DNA of 64,000 nucleotides from positions 13,404,906 through 13,468,905 of the forward strand of contig CM055113.1 in assembly GCA_029204225.1 (NCBI GenBank). The letters are read 5' to 3'. This stretch comes from Diphasiastrum complanatum. Lineage: Eukaryota; Streptophyta; Lycopodiopsida; Lycopodiales; Lycopodiaceae. The notes below the pieces were generated by a model. The model ran no database searches. It saw only the letters and a list, made by a program, of their open reading frames with translations, and was not told the DNA's origin. A program made the translations under genes and the position numbers. Positions 1-10,607 of the stretch are shown piece after piece. Each line of letters starts with the position of its first letter. Position 1 is the first letter of the stretch.

Positions 1-1074
1 ATGTGGATTAGAATGCATTATATGCAAATTTCCAATCCTTACATTTTGTAACGAGTCTCATCATCTCATTAGAACTCGAGATGGAAGCTTATTGACTTTT
101 CTAAATTATCATCAAAATATGTACATGATGACAATTATCATGCAAAATCAATAGTCTACTTTTATTTATGTTTACATAAAAAAGGAGGAACGAGTAGGAG
201 GCACACTGGAAAACTGTAGTAGCTCAAAATGAATAAATAATTTTGGTTTAATTGGCTAAAAAGATCAATTTTACTTTTTTGTTTAGTTTGATATTTCAAC
301 GAGACTATGTGGAAGTTGGAGCAATCTTAGGAATTGTTTGTAAAGAAATTGCTATGATCTATTGTGCTAATCAATGATCTTATATGCTTTCCCAAATGTT
401 GTATCAAACTTATGATCATGTATTGTAGCAAGACCTATTGAGTTTTTTGGTACATATTTGGAGAATTTGAGTACCAAGCTTTTTGTCAGTTGGAAGACCA
501 TAATCAATGAAGACCAACAAAAGCTACATCTTTCCATGTATAAATATTTGTTCTAGTGAGTTGAGAGAATTAAGTTATGTTAACATATTGCAAACATGAT
601 CTTTCATGTCCTTAAATAACAGAATTCTTTTTTGCTCTCAATTATGCAAGTTATATTACTTTAAATGTCTAGAGTATACTACAGTTGAGGTAGTACAAAA
701 ATTTTCTAATGAATTTATATAAGAATTTCAAATGTTTGTGAAGTATATTGCAATTGAGGTAGTACGATGTGTTTTTATAAGTATTTCAAATATTTTTATA
801 GATCTTCAGATCTTCTCATAGTCAAACAAGCATAATCACCATGAGGAATGTGCTATAGAAAGATATTGAATTAATTCCATTGCACAGGTCTGGAACAAGA
901 AGACAATCTCAAAAGCTTAGAACAAGCTCATTGCTTGTTACTTTAATTTGAAAAGGTTGTCTATTTTTATGTTTCGGCCTATACCAAATTCCAGTTAGAT
1001 AGCTGAGCGTTTTATACAAGATCTAGAAAAGTTGTTTTTGGTCATGCAAAATGAGCTCTTTTTCCTTATGGTGA
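1..1074. other. AT-rich stretch without a recognisable gene
   Basis: I see no convincing coding region, RNA gene or element end here. The only internal structure is a diverged direct repeat of about 68 bp, near 668-735 and 738-800, in which both copies carry TTGAGGTAGTAC followed by an AT-rich tail ending in TTTCAAAT. It is probably decayed repeat sequence flanking the Gypsy remnant to the right. Confidence 0.5.
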
Positions 1075-1910
1075 TTATGTTTGCTGCAGCTTGATTTGTG
1101 TGGTTTCAATATATATTTTAGATCTGATTTGTCTTGTTATTAGATCCTCAAATGCTTTATATCCCTTGGCTTGCCTTGGACGATGAATTTTGTGATTGGT
1201 GGTGGATGATCCATCATCAATTTTTGGTGTAATTGGTTTCACCGCCCATGTGGTTGGGTCAACCTTTACAGCCTGCTCTCTATTTTCAAAGGTAAGCTTT
1301 CTGGTTCCCCAGTTGTGAACCACTTGTGCGATCCTCAACCAAGGTCTTCCTAGTAAAACGTGGTAGGTAGAAGGGGAGTCTAGTATGTCCATCACCACGA
1401 AGGTGATTACGAACTGCATTCTCGCTATTTTTATTGGAATGTCATCAACTACACCCTTTGGTTTTACACAGGATTGATCTGCTAGTTTGATGGCAAATTT
1501 TGCTGGTTTCAATCCTTGCAAATTCCATTTCTGATACAAGGTAGTGGAGATCAAATTTACACCTGATTCTCCATCTACCACTGCTGCTTTGTCCTTGAAT
1601 CTCTTGTGCTTAATTGGCAGGGTGACGTTGTATTCTTCACTTTCCCACACAGTCCCTATATGGAGGACGTTGCTTGTTCCTTCGTAGCCCGCACAATATA
1701 AGGACTCCTTTGGGTTGGTTCCGACTCTAAATTGAGCCAATCTGTCAGAATGCTTTTTGCTTGTGGCGCCATTCGCAAGAGTTCCCCAAAGGATATGTCC
1801 ATGCGACACCAAAATTTATGCAAAAGATTGTTGACAATTTGTTCACCCAAAAGGGGATTTTTCATCCAAGTGGGAGCTTTGCTTAGCCTTTTGGAGAAAT
1901 ACAAAATCAC
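1075..1910 (-). pseudogene. Ty3/Gypsy aspartic protease region, degenerate
   Basis: On the minus strand this encodes a retrotransposon pepsin-like protease, which would process a Gag-Pol polyprotein. The visible signs are the segment AVVDGESGVNLIS, where retroviral-type proteases carry D(S/T)G followed by hydrophobic residues, and about 70 residues later the flap/core signature YHVLLGRPWL. The catalytic triplet reads DGE, not DSG or DTG, so the active site looks damaged. The N-terminal part (1656-1910) lies in another frame from the protease part (1075-1812), which implies a frameshift. Gag of the same strand lies at 2957-3420, as expected for a minus-strand Gypsy. No RT follows to the left within the window. 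The Gypsy assignment is from motifs only. Confidence 0.75.
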
Positions 1911-1932
1911 TCAAAGAGTATTTGTCATCCAC

Positions 1933-1994
1933 TTAAGGAGAAGGTTCATCCAGTTAAGGAGAGTGTTCATCCACAAAGGAGAGTGTTCATCCAC
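1933..1994. repeat. Three tandem 20-21 bp units
   Basis: Three adjacent units (1933-1953, 1954-1974, 1975-1994) share the core GGAGA followed by GTTCATCCA. The second and third are almost identical. The array lies just outside the Gypsy protease remnant. It is a short minisatellite, possibly made by replication slippage. Confidence 0.8.
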
Positions 1995-2282
1995 AGAAGT
2001 GGAGATTGTCAACAATTCATTGAACAGAACATTGTTAGTATTGAATATGCACAAGCCTCACAATCAACAAATGATTAGGTGTTATGATTTGATCCAAAAT
2101 AGCTTCTTCTCAGCCTCTGATCTTCAATAGACCTGAAATATGCTTTTGATCCACAAGTTCAACTCACAAAACAAAGGTTAGTAAGATTTGATCAACAGTA
2201 CAATGCATAATCATGCTAGAACTTGATCAAACATCCAAATATCACCATAAATGGAAACCTTACTAAAAGTACCAACCAACTA

Positions 2283-2294
2283 GCTCTGATACCA
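2283..2294 (-). promoter_or_regulatory. Primer-binding site (initiator-Met tRNA type)
   Basis: The minus strand reads TGGTATCAGAGC, the usual plant retrotransposon primer-binding site complementary to the 3' end of initiator-methionine tRNA. It directly abuts the LTR at 2295-2956, as expected for the 5' LTR of a minus-strand element whose body ran leftward. Confidence 0.8.
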
Positions 2295-2956
2295 TGTGAA
2301 AAAGGTGGATCTTGAATGGATCCAAACTCCCAAAATACTTGGCTAAGATCTTTGCACAACAAGCTACAAAAGCTAGAAATGGCAAAGCATCCTAATGCTA
2401 CCTTTGATACACATGAACTTGACAAAGCATTCAAGAGACAAAAGAAACTAATAAAAGGTACTGATGGCAGCCAAAAACAACAGCATACCAGCCCTACAAC
2501 AACAGCCTACTACTTTTGGAAACCTCTTAAGATCATACACAAAAGCTTGAAGACAATACACAAAGCAATGCTCTCAATAGAGGAAGAAACTATGACAATG
2601 ATCTATTGATCTCTCTCAACAATACAATAAGTTTCTCCAACCTGTTCTCCACGAATTTCAGCCTAATATAGGTGAGAGAGATGACTCTCTCTCCTCTCTT
2701 TAGAACTTAGGACCCAAATTTAGGGCACCAGTAGCCTAAAATACATATAGGCCAAATTTTGGCCTATATGTCCAAATAACATGATTTTGGTGTCATTTTG
2801 AAGGTCCTGAAGTTTGAGACTTCTTCAACATGAAATATATACTAAAATAAAAGTATCTAGGCCTATATCACACGTGTAAATGTTAGATCCAAAACTACGT
2901 ACAAAAATTGCCAATTTAGGCCTCAAACTAGCTAGGAAATATTGACAATTTTCACA
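2295..2956 (-). mobile_element. LTR of a minus-strand retrotransposon, inserted in Gypsy gag
   Basis: The block starts TGTGAAAA and ends TTTTCACA, so it has TG...CA ends with an 8-bp terminal inverted repeat. It sits right next to a primer-binding site on its left. On its right it interrupts a Gypsy gag frame at 2957. It holds no coding capacity of its own. I found no matching second LTR and no coding body to the left, so the element is truncated or reduced to its 5' LTR. It contains a TCACACGTGT site at 2869-2878. The boundaries are judged from the ends and the PBS, not from alignment of two LTRs. Confidence 0.65.
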
Positions 2957-3420
2957 AGGGCTGCGTTGCATTTGGATCTTAAGTGCTTGACCCATTTTAT
3001 GTAGTCCTTGACCATTTTTCTTTTTCCCATTTTTACCTTTCTCAACAGGAGAAACAAATCTTCTAGGACCTTCTTTGGCCTAAACCGCATGATGAGAGCC
3101 ACTTTAATCCCTTCCCAAGTGGTTTTCTCTTCTTCCGATAGGTTGAGGAACTAATCTTGTGCTACAGCTACCAGAGACATGAAGAACAACATCAGTTTCT
3201 CTACCGGTGTCCGTTCACCATAAATTTTGCACGCTTGCTCGTAAACACAGAGGAATCTAATAGGATCTAATGACCCATCATATTTAGGTATTTTCGTGCG
3301 CAGTGCCCTTTGAACTGTTTGTAAGGATGTGGCAGGTATGGGTTGATCCATAGGATCCATTGGTGCTGGTTCCGGTTTTGCCTCGATTTGCGCGACTACA
3401 ATTCTGGGAAGATTTGGTGA
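2957..3420 (-). pseudogene. Ty3/Gypsy gag fragment
   Basis: The minus-strand reading gives a retrotransposon capsid-type sequence. It has a proline-rich start, then PKYDGSLDP, FMSLVAVAQD and TTWEGIKVALIMRFRP, a pattern typical of the Retrotrans_gag domain. Capsid would assemble the cytoplasmic particle in which reverse transcription occurs. An in-frame TAG follows AQD near 3150, and the frame is broken at 2957 by the inserted LTR. No initiating methionine is certain; reading is open up to about 3420. Together with 1075-1910 it is the remains of one minus-strand Gypsy. Confidence 0.72.
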
Positions 3421-4472
3421 TTCATTCGTTGTTCTTCTGACTACTGATTATTCAGATCTCAGATTCGCTCAACAATAGAGTCCCAAGATGTTGGATCTTG
3501 TTGGTTCAGTAGAATTCAATCTAGATCTTCAGGGATCTGATCAGTTTGGTTGGCCGACAGTGTGGTTTTAGGCCTCTTATGATGGTTTTTCCTTGATAAC
3601 TTTTTGATCCTAGCTTCGATTGCTTTGATTTTTTACAGTTGATAGGTCTAGGGCATATTTTTCTACTAATGCTATCTGCAAGAGTTCTCTATGCAAGGGT
3701 TGGTTGTGAGAGAGTTTTTTCACTGTTTTTCAGTCAGAAACTCTGTTTTTTGAAAAAATACTGGGAAGTAACTTTTGTAGGCTTTACTGGAGTTGTATCT
3801 GGTATGGATCTAACTCTGGAAAAGTTTGCGGTGGTTAAATCTTGCTAAAACTGAAAATTTCACTATCTACGAGGGTTCAAGAACACTTTTTTGTTCTGAT
3901 CTTCACCAATATCTTGTACTCACTCTCGCAGACTTCTTCACTGATGAAAAATGACATTCTTAAGACAATGGAATGGTCTGCGAAGGGTACTTTTGTGAGA
4001 ATTCTCTATATCTTTTGATTTTGTTGATTTTAAGCACTAAATTTTTTTTTTTAGCTGACTGAGATCAAACTAACTCTCGCATGCTCTTTTGTGTCCTTGT
4101 TTCACTGAAATGAAACTCCAGAATTTTCTATGAAAGTTACCTGCCAGTGGAACTGTAAAATTTGATGTATGCGAGGGTTCACAACTATTTTTCCATCTTT
4201 TTTCTCTTGGAAACCTTTGCAGGGGAACTTTCTCTAAGAATGAACCTTCGTAGCCTTCTCTGTGTCTTTGTCTCACTGAGATGGATCTTCAGAGGGCTTT
4301 GCGAAGGTTGGTTTGCTGTTTAGAGTTTTTCTTTGGTTTTCTCAAGGGATTTTTGAATTTTTTTGGTTTTTCTTTGTTTTTTTCAAATTTGTTTGGAAGG
4401 AACCTTCGCAGGCTTCTAAGAAGTTCTGGGACAATACCTTGGAGCTTCTACCAGACATGCAAAGGTTAGTTT
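3421..4472. repeat. Non-coding tract with dispersed GCGAAGGTT / AACCTTCGC motifs
   Basis: No coding region is convincing here. In the minus-strand Gypsy it lies upstream of gag, where the leader or LTR should be. It carries exact or near copies of GCGAAGGTT in both orientations, for example at 3980 (GCGAAGGG), 4171 (GCGAGGGTTC), 4243 (AACCTTCGT), 4301 (GCGAAGGTT) and 4401 (AACCTTCGC). The same motif family recurs downstream of the Gypsy integrase at 34990-35330, which links the two loci. The tract ends at the AGTTT target site of the composite insertion. Confidence 0.6.
4468..4472. repeat. Left target-site duplication AGTTT
   Basis: AGTTT directly precedes the TGTTGG end of the Copia A LTR. 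The same five bases follow the last base of the TRIM-like LTR at 15737. Five bases is the usual Copia target-site length. The match ties both ends to a single integration event. Confidence 0.7.
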
Positions 4473-5555
4473 TGTTGGAAGAAAGAGGGTGTGTGAGTGT
4501 GAGAGACAAAAAATAAATAGCTCGAAAAGAAAACGAACACGAAACTCGAACTAGAAATGAACTTGAACGGAATGTGTTTGTGCACAACGAAATAAGCTAT
4601 ATCATTTCTTTCCTAGGCATGACTACGCCTATCAAAAATGAACATAATGTTAGTGATAGAAATCACGGTCATTCTGATTACATAGCCAAACATCAAAACA
4701 CCAGAAGAATAATTTGTCACGAACAGCTAGACAAATTATTAGTCGCGAATTATTTGCGAAGAGCTAGACTGAGCTAGACTGATAATCAGTCGCGAATGAT
4801 TCGCAAAAGGCAAGACTAAATATTAGTCGTCAACAACTAGACTAATAATAACTCGCTAAGAACAGATTACCAGATTGAGCAACAAGAAAAGTCAAACAGA
4901 ATGAAGATTAAGCATAGCAATATTGACACAAATCTGAACGCAGAACAAAGAGTTGTTATTAGATTAAGTATAACAAATATACATGTCAATAATACGGTAG
5001 AGCATAAGACAATAGCAGACGAAACCGCGTGTTCTACAAAGCTAATTCAATCTATAAGAGGAATGAACCTATTTCTGACAAATAAAAAATCAATGCGCAA
5101 GACATCTACTTCGTCTATATCTCTGATAAGCTTCTGATGCTATATTTATACACACTTGTTCTGTTGATCTCTCTCATCTTACTGAATACGCAAATGGTAT
5201 TCAGTATATATATACAATGTTACAGACGTGCAGATGAAGAAAGTACAAAGTGGATGTGTTGTCTGTAGGAGATTGTGGGTGGCTGTTGTCGTTGTCAAAT
5301 TTGTTAGGACAGTTGCATGGGGTGAGCGTGAAAAGGGCCGTGATGTCAGCTTTTGTTGAGATGAACATTGGTGAAGATTTTGTCTTTTCTTCGCCTGTGA
5401 GAATTTACTTGTATTTTTGCAGACAGTCACGTTTTATTTGTCTGTCTTATTTTACCTATGAATATGCAGACTGTGCGGCAATGTGAGTTAAAATACAACA
5501 TAAACGGAGGCAGATTAAAATGGGATTTAGGAGAGTAGAGCAGATAAATCCAACA
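4473..5555 (-). mobile_element. 3' LTR of Copia A (left, about 1,083 bp)
   Basis: The LTR begins TGTTGGAAG and ends AATCCAACA on the plus strand, with a polypurine tract immediately inside. Its right 473 bp (5083-5555) recur at 14622-15094 with about 43 differences counted by eye, which identifies the pair of LTRs. A minus-strand TATAAATA at 5143-5150 marks a likely U3/R boundary. The U5 side (about 4660-4870) is unusually rich in TCGCGAAT-type motifs. The left boundary is supported by the AGTTT duplication and by similarity to the LTR start of Copia C (27262). Confidence 0.8.
5143..5150 (-). promoter_or_regulatory. Candidate TATA box in Copia A LTR
   Basis: The minus strand reads TATAAATA about 405 bases inside the U3 end of the LTR, a normal position for a retrotransposon promoter. 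The corresponding site in the other LTR copy (near 14680) is changed by one base. Transcription is not shown. Confidence 0.5.
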
Positions 5556-5567
5556 CTCCCCTCCCTT
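5556..5567 (-). promoter_or_regulatory. Polypurine tract of Copia A
   Basis: The minus strand reads AAGGGAGGGGAG directly before the TGTTGG start of the 3' LTR. This is the plus-strand priming site for reverse transcription and fixes the LTR boundary at 5555. Confidence 0.85.
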
Positions 5568-7047
5568 AATCTGGATCCGTGAATGCCTTGATCTTCAGAC
5601 TAAGCAATGCACAAAATTTGTTGTGTGTATTAACACTTAATGCTTTCGTGAATATATCTGCAACCATGTCTTGCGTTCTGCAGTACATTAAGCTCACCTC
5701 CTTGTTGAGAACCTTTCCCCTAATGTAATGATATCTGATCTCAATGTGCTTACTCCTAGAGTGAAATCTAGGGTTGGCCAATAAGGCAATAGCACTCTGA
5801 TTATCACAGAATAAAATTGTAGGGCTGTACTGATACTGATTAATGTCTGACAGTAAATTTCTCAACCAAAATGTTTCTTTAATAGATTGAGAAGCAGCAA
5901 TATATTTTGCTTCTATAGAAGAAAGTGCGATAGAGGTTTGCTTACGACTGTTCCATGAGATAGGACCGCCATTGAAGAAGAATGTAAATCCAGATGTGGA
6001 CTTACAATTGTCTACATCTCCTCCCCAGCTTGCATCAGAATATCCACTAAGTTGATAAAGATTGTCGTTGCTGACATCTCCATAGTAGATGCACTGGTCC
6101 ATGGTAGCTCGAATGTATCTCATGACTCTTATGAGAGCCTTCCAATGGGTAATGCCAAGATTAGCCATATATTGGTTGAGTGAGCTTACTACAAAAGAGA
6201 TATCTGGTCTTGTATCGACCATTGCGTACATGAGAGATCCAAGTATCGATCGATAAAGATAATCTCTCATTTGCTCCTCTTCCTGCTTGGTCTGGGGACA
6301 TTAGTCCTTTGACAAATGCAGGTCTTGATCCATCGGTGAGTGAGCTAATTTACAATTCATTAGATTGTATCTATTAAGAACATTGTGAGGATATCTTTGT
6401 TGAGTGATGTAAATCAGTCGTCTCGCTCTCTCTGTGGATTTGAATGCCCAGACAGAAATGAGCTTCACCCAGATCAGTCATGTCGAACTTTGAAAACAGC
6501 ATCTGCTTAGAATCCTTGACCAAATTGGTATTGTTGCTGAAAAGCAACGCATCATCCACGTATAAGGTGATGATAATGAAGGATTGTTGCACTGACTTGG
6601 AATAGATGTTGCAATTAGCAGTGCTTGGTTTGAATCCTTGTTCGATGAGGATTGTATTGATCCTCTGAAACCAAGCTCTGGTAGACTGTTTCAAGCCGTA
6701 AAGTGCTTTGTGGAGTTTACATACATGATTCTTCATACCTTCCAAAACATATCCTTCGGGCTGGATCATGTAGATATCTTCTTGTATAACTCCATTCAGA
6801 TAGGTTGTTTGGACATCAAATTGATGTACTTCGAGGTCAACAGCTGCAGCATAAGACATGAGCATTTGGATCGACGAATGTTTGACTACTGGACTGAAAG
6901 TCTCGCTGTAGTCGACGTTGGGGATCTGAGTGAATCCTCGTGCTACCAGTATTGCCTTCCTTCAATAAATTGTTCCATTGGCATTGTATTTAATCTTGAA
7001 TATCCATTTGCAATCAATGATATTGCAGGCAATAGGAGCTTCAACTA
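5568..7047 (-). pseudogene. Copia A reverse transcriptase and RNase H
   Basis: The reading (5566-6270, 6374-6865 and the link between them) gives a Ty1/Copia RT. It has VDLEVHQFDVQTTYLNGVIQEDIYM, then YGLKQSTRAWFQRI and the catalytic YVDDALLFSNN. Next comes the RNase H part with GYSDASWGGDVDNCKSTSG, SSIEAKYIAASQ and CDNQSAIALLANPRFHSRSKHIEI. The enzyme would copy element RNA into DNA and remove the RNA strand. The catalytic YVDD and the RNase H acidic residues remain visible. Frameshifts near 6300 and 6870-7040 break the frame, so it cannot make a full polyprotein. The C-terminus ends almost at the polypurine tract, as is normal in Copia. Confidence 0.85.
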
Positions 7048-8775
7048 GTGACCACATCTGGTTCTTGATCGGAGAGATGAATACTCTCTGTCCATAGCTT
7101 TTCTCCAGAGATCAGAGTCTGGTTGGCTGAGTGACTCTTCAACTGTCGTCGGTTCTTGTATCAAGAGACATGCAAACTCAGGAGTATACCTTGTGGGCTG
7201 TGTGCACACTCGGCTTAATCTTCTGGGATGATTTGACTGATGAACCACTCCTGGGACTTGTTGTTGGGTAGCAGCAACATCTTCGTCTGATTCGTTGTCA
7301 CGAAGTGGCTCGACAATAGACACGCTTGAGCTAGAAGCTCGGATAGTCGTATCAATGGCGGGTGATGAAGGTTCTTCTAGAGCAATATCTTTGCCTTTGA
7401 TGTCGACAAACTGATTTTCGATAAAGACTGTATTTCGGCTATACAAGATTTGCTGGGTATCAGGATCATATAGCTTGTATGTATTATCAGATGAAGTATA
7501 TCCAATCAGGGTGGTCTTGAGACCTTGGAAGTCCAATTTCTTACTCGTGTCTTTTGGGATCTGCACGTAGGCAACTCACCCAAACACTTTTAGGTTTTTC
7601 ACAGAAGACTTAGAGCCTGTCCACACCTCATGGGGTGTCTTGCTTGAGAGGGCCTTGGTCGAACACCTGTTCTGGACGTAAGCTGCAGTGGAGACAGCTT
7701 CGACCCAGAATCTCTTGGGCAACGATGCATGCGCTAGCATACATTTGGTAGATTCAACCAACGTACGGTTCTTCCTCTCGGCCAAGCCATTACACTAAGG
7801 ACTATAAGGAGTGATGAATTGCTACTCAATGCCTTGGCTTTGGCAGTACTCCTTAAACTCGATAGAGATATATTCTCTACCATTGTCTGATTTTAGAGCC
7901 TTGATCATCCTTCCAGTCTCCTTCTCTGCATACTGCTTCAAGATTCTGAAACAGTTGAAGACTTCTGATTTCTTCTCTATAAAGTACACCACAGTCCTTC
8001 TAGAAAATTCATCAATAAAAGTTATAAAATACTTTGCATCCTTTAGCGAAGGATTTTTCATCGGGCCACAAATGTTTGAATATACAACGACTAGCAATCC
8101 TCTAGCAATATGCTGATGGCTTGATTTAAATGGTTTCCTAGTCTGTTTACCAACTAGACAGTCTTGACAGACAGGTAACTCGACTTTATCACGAGGATAG
8201 TTGAGATCAAGAACAATAGATTGTCTAGACATTTGTTGTACAGTAGCATGATTCAAGTGACCAAGTCTATAATGCAATAAACTTTTATTTGCATGAATAG
8301 AAGTACTGAGCGCTTGACTAGAGGCAAAAAAGCACTGACTTAATTTATACAAGTATCCATGCCTCTTTCCGAGTGCTAGGATCTTGCCTGTCCTATCAAC
8401 TACTTTGCACTGATCACATTCGAATTCAACTCTATGTCCTAGATCTGCGATTCTGCTTACAGAGAGCAGATTTGTAGACAAATTTGGTACATACAGGACT
8501 TTAGAAAGTAGCTTAGATTGATCATTTGCAAAGTTTAATCTCACAATACCTTCACCTTTAATAACTTGTGTACTATTGTCGCCAAGATAAACATATTTAT
8601 GGGTCCTGTCAGGTGTATAGGACTCGAAACAGCCAATGAGATTGGTCATGTGCTGAGTGGCTCCGAAATCCAGGAACCAAGAATTGTCGCCAGATGCTCC
8701 TTGAAGGCTAGTCATGAAGGCATCATGATCCGCTTTTTGAATAGGATGTGGAGCTTCTGCAGCTGGATTTGCCAC
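7045..8775 (-). pseudogene. Copia A protease and integrase
   Basis: This minus-strand stretch carries, in order, the protease signature LDFGATQHMT, the zinc-binding HYRLGHLNHATV...CQDCLVGKQTRKPF, the integrase core (ITFIDEFSRR, ALKSDNGREY), the MAERKNRTL region and the C-terminal link to RT. Key residues are damaged. The protease D-S-G reads D-F-G, and the first integrase aspartate region reads VYSNICGPM where Copia elements normally have HSD-type residues. The polyprotein frame is also cut between 7566-7576 and 7785-7822. This copy is inactive by itself. Confidence 0.85.
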
Positions 8776-8859
8776 TTGATTCGACTACCCCTTGCTGTTG
8801 TTCTTTGATTGTAGTATTCGGCAGTCTTGAATTTTGTGGATGTTTTGCTTGCAGTATCT

Positions 8860-9530
8860 TTAGAATAGCTTCTTCTTTGTTTGCAGATTCGACCGTTCTT
8901 TGTGTTGTGCTGTTTTTTGGTCTGGCTTTGATTGCATCGGGCCTTTCTTCTTCTTCTGCTTAGTCGTGCTCTTGTTGGTGTATAAAGTGTGAGAATCATC
9001 TGAGGAACTTGAGGCTTCGTTCATCCGCGTGTCTTCCTGCAAAAACATAGTAATGACTCTCGAAAGAGTCAGTTTTGGATGAGTCATGATGATCATCACC
9101 CAACTATCGTATGATCTTGGCAAGCTTGTAAGCAGTTGCATCACTACGTCTTGATCGTCTATGACAGATCTAACAGTGGTCATTTGCCTTAGCAGGTTCT
9201 TGAATTGATTGATGTGATTCCATAGAGAATCACCATTCGTCTTTAAATTGTTATTGTATGTTTTGGTACTAAGCATCATGCCATAATTGGTTGTTTTTTT
9301 TTTTTTTCAAATTTCTTCCTAAGATGTAGCTTGGAAGCTATATGTCGCAATTCGTATAGTGTGCTCAAGCTGTCCCAGACTTCTTTTGATGTCCGGGCCT
9401 CAGATACATGGCCGATCTATGTATCCGTAATGCTGAGGATGATCAGCACGAAAGCCTTTCCATCCTTCAGTTTCCATCTAGCGATTGTTGCGTTGTCTAC
9501 TTCGGGTTTCCCTTCTGCACCTATGACTGA
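8860..9530 (-). pseudogene. Copia A gag (UBN2-type), truncated at its N-terminus
   Basis: The frame contains QFKNLLRQMTTVRSVIDDQDVVMQLLTSLPRSYDSWVMI and a lysine-rich tail, typical of the plant Copia capsid. Further N-terminal gag sequence continues in a shifted frame to about 9530, where similarity to the gag start of Copia C (26680-26905) stops abruptly. From there the sequence belongs to Copia B. A, its primer site and part of its 5' LTR were therefore lost together with B's 5' LTR. A T-tract at 9294-9307 has expanded within the frame. Confidence 0.75.
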
Positions 9531-9836
9531 GTTTCAAGTATTTGAACACCCTTTGAGTCTTCTAAGTGTCAATAGTGTTTTCTTTTGAAGCATTTCACAC
9601 GTGCCAAAAGTAGGATTCAAACCAGCCAAAGTGTCTCAAACCACTTTTTGTGTCTGATCTAGATAACTTGTCTTGTTGAATATTTGAGATTCATCTCATA
9701 TATAGTTGCAAGTGTTTCACATAGGAAGGTAGTTCAACCTTGAAAATACCTATAGTGAAAGAGGGCAGCAACTCTAAGTCTGATAGGAACAAGCTCAAAC
9801 ATATTTCAATCCAATAACTAAGAAGTCTCCATTATA
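9531..9836 (+). other. Copia B leader remnant
   Basis: This stretch joins the broken gag of Copia A to the gag start of Copia B. No copy of B's LTR (start TGTTAAAATT) and no primer-binding site are visible, so the junction is a deletion scar. A TTCACACGTG site at 9594-9603 resembles the CACGTG sites in the LTR at 13827-14621 and may be an LTR remnant. Confidence 0.5.
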
Positions 9837-10607
9837 ATGGCATCTCAGGAAGAATATCTTCTAGAAGCCAGTGAAAGACTAAACACTTCTAATTACTCAA
9901 TTTGGAAGTTAAGAATGGAGTCTGTTTTGATTCTCCAGGATATTATGGATATTGTGCTTGGTGTTGAGGAGGAGCCTCAAGCATAGGTTGAAATTCCTAA
10001 ATATAAGAAGAGAGCTAGAATGGCTCTACATTTCATTAAGATGAATGTATCTAATGAAATTTTGAGAGAGATAGGACCTTGCACTGCAGCCAAAGAAGCT
10101 TGGGATGCACTAAAGACTATCTATGAAGCAAAGAATACTTCTAGAATACTCACTCTTAGGAATCAGATTTTTCAAAGTTTCCAAAGAAGTGAAGAGAGTG
10201 CATCTGACTATGTTCTGAGAGTTAAAGTTTTACATAGAGAGCTTTCCTGTGTTGGTGTTACCATTAACCAAGTTGAGCTAGTTCAAGTCATACTGAATGG
10301 CTTGAGAGATGACTATGATAATCTCGTTCAGTCTTTTGCTATTAAAGAGGAGTTAACTAATCTAGAAACTCTCCAAGAAATTCTTATTTCTGAAGAATCT
10401 AGACAAAGCTATAAACTCTCCAGGATGAACAAACTTAAACATGGTGGAAGTGACAAAGCCCTCTTTGTCAAAGGCAAGCAGAAAGAAAGGAGTAAGAACC
10501 AATTCTTTCAAGCATACAACAAAGACAAAGCCAAAGATCGAGATCAAGATGGTAAAGAGATGATACATCTCATCCCTCTAATTCAAAAACCAAGAAGAAG
10601 AAAGTGA
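9837..10607 (+). pseudogene. Copia B gag
   Basis: The frame starts MASQEEY at 9837, after an A-rich context. It shows the Copia capsid pattern NYSIWKLRMESVLI, AKEAWDALKTIYEAKNTSRI and LNGLRDDYDNLVQSF. An in-frame TAG at 9984 interrupts it. Near 10556-10604 the frame slips before the zinc knuckle CFFCGKKGHYASNC, which lies in the next frame. Gag packages the element RNA. Lesions are few compared with the neighbours, so B is the youngest Copia in the window. Confidence 0.85.

Noticed and set aside
1933-1994. CRISPR-like array
   Set aside because: Three adjacent short units without spacers in a plant genome; a plain minisatellite.
4342-4587. Minus-strand frame across the left LTR boundary
   Set aside because: It spans the element/flank junction and is low complexity.
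4660-4870. CAMTA-type CGCG box array
   Set aside because: The repeats read TCGCGA, which does not fit the usual (A/C/G)CGCG(C/G/T) site at its first base.
6638-7048. Plus-strand frame of 136 codons inside Copia A
   Set aside because: It lies opposite the recognisable RT and linker sequence and has no family features.
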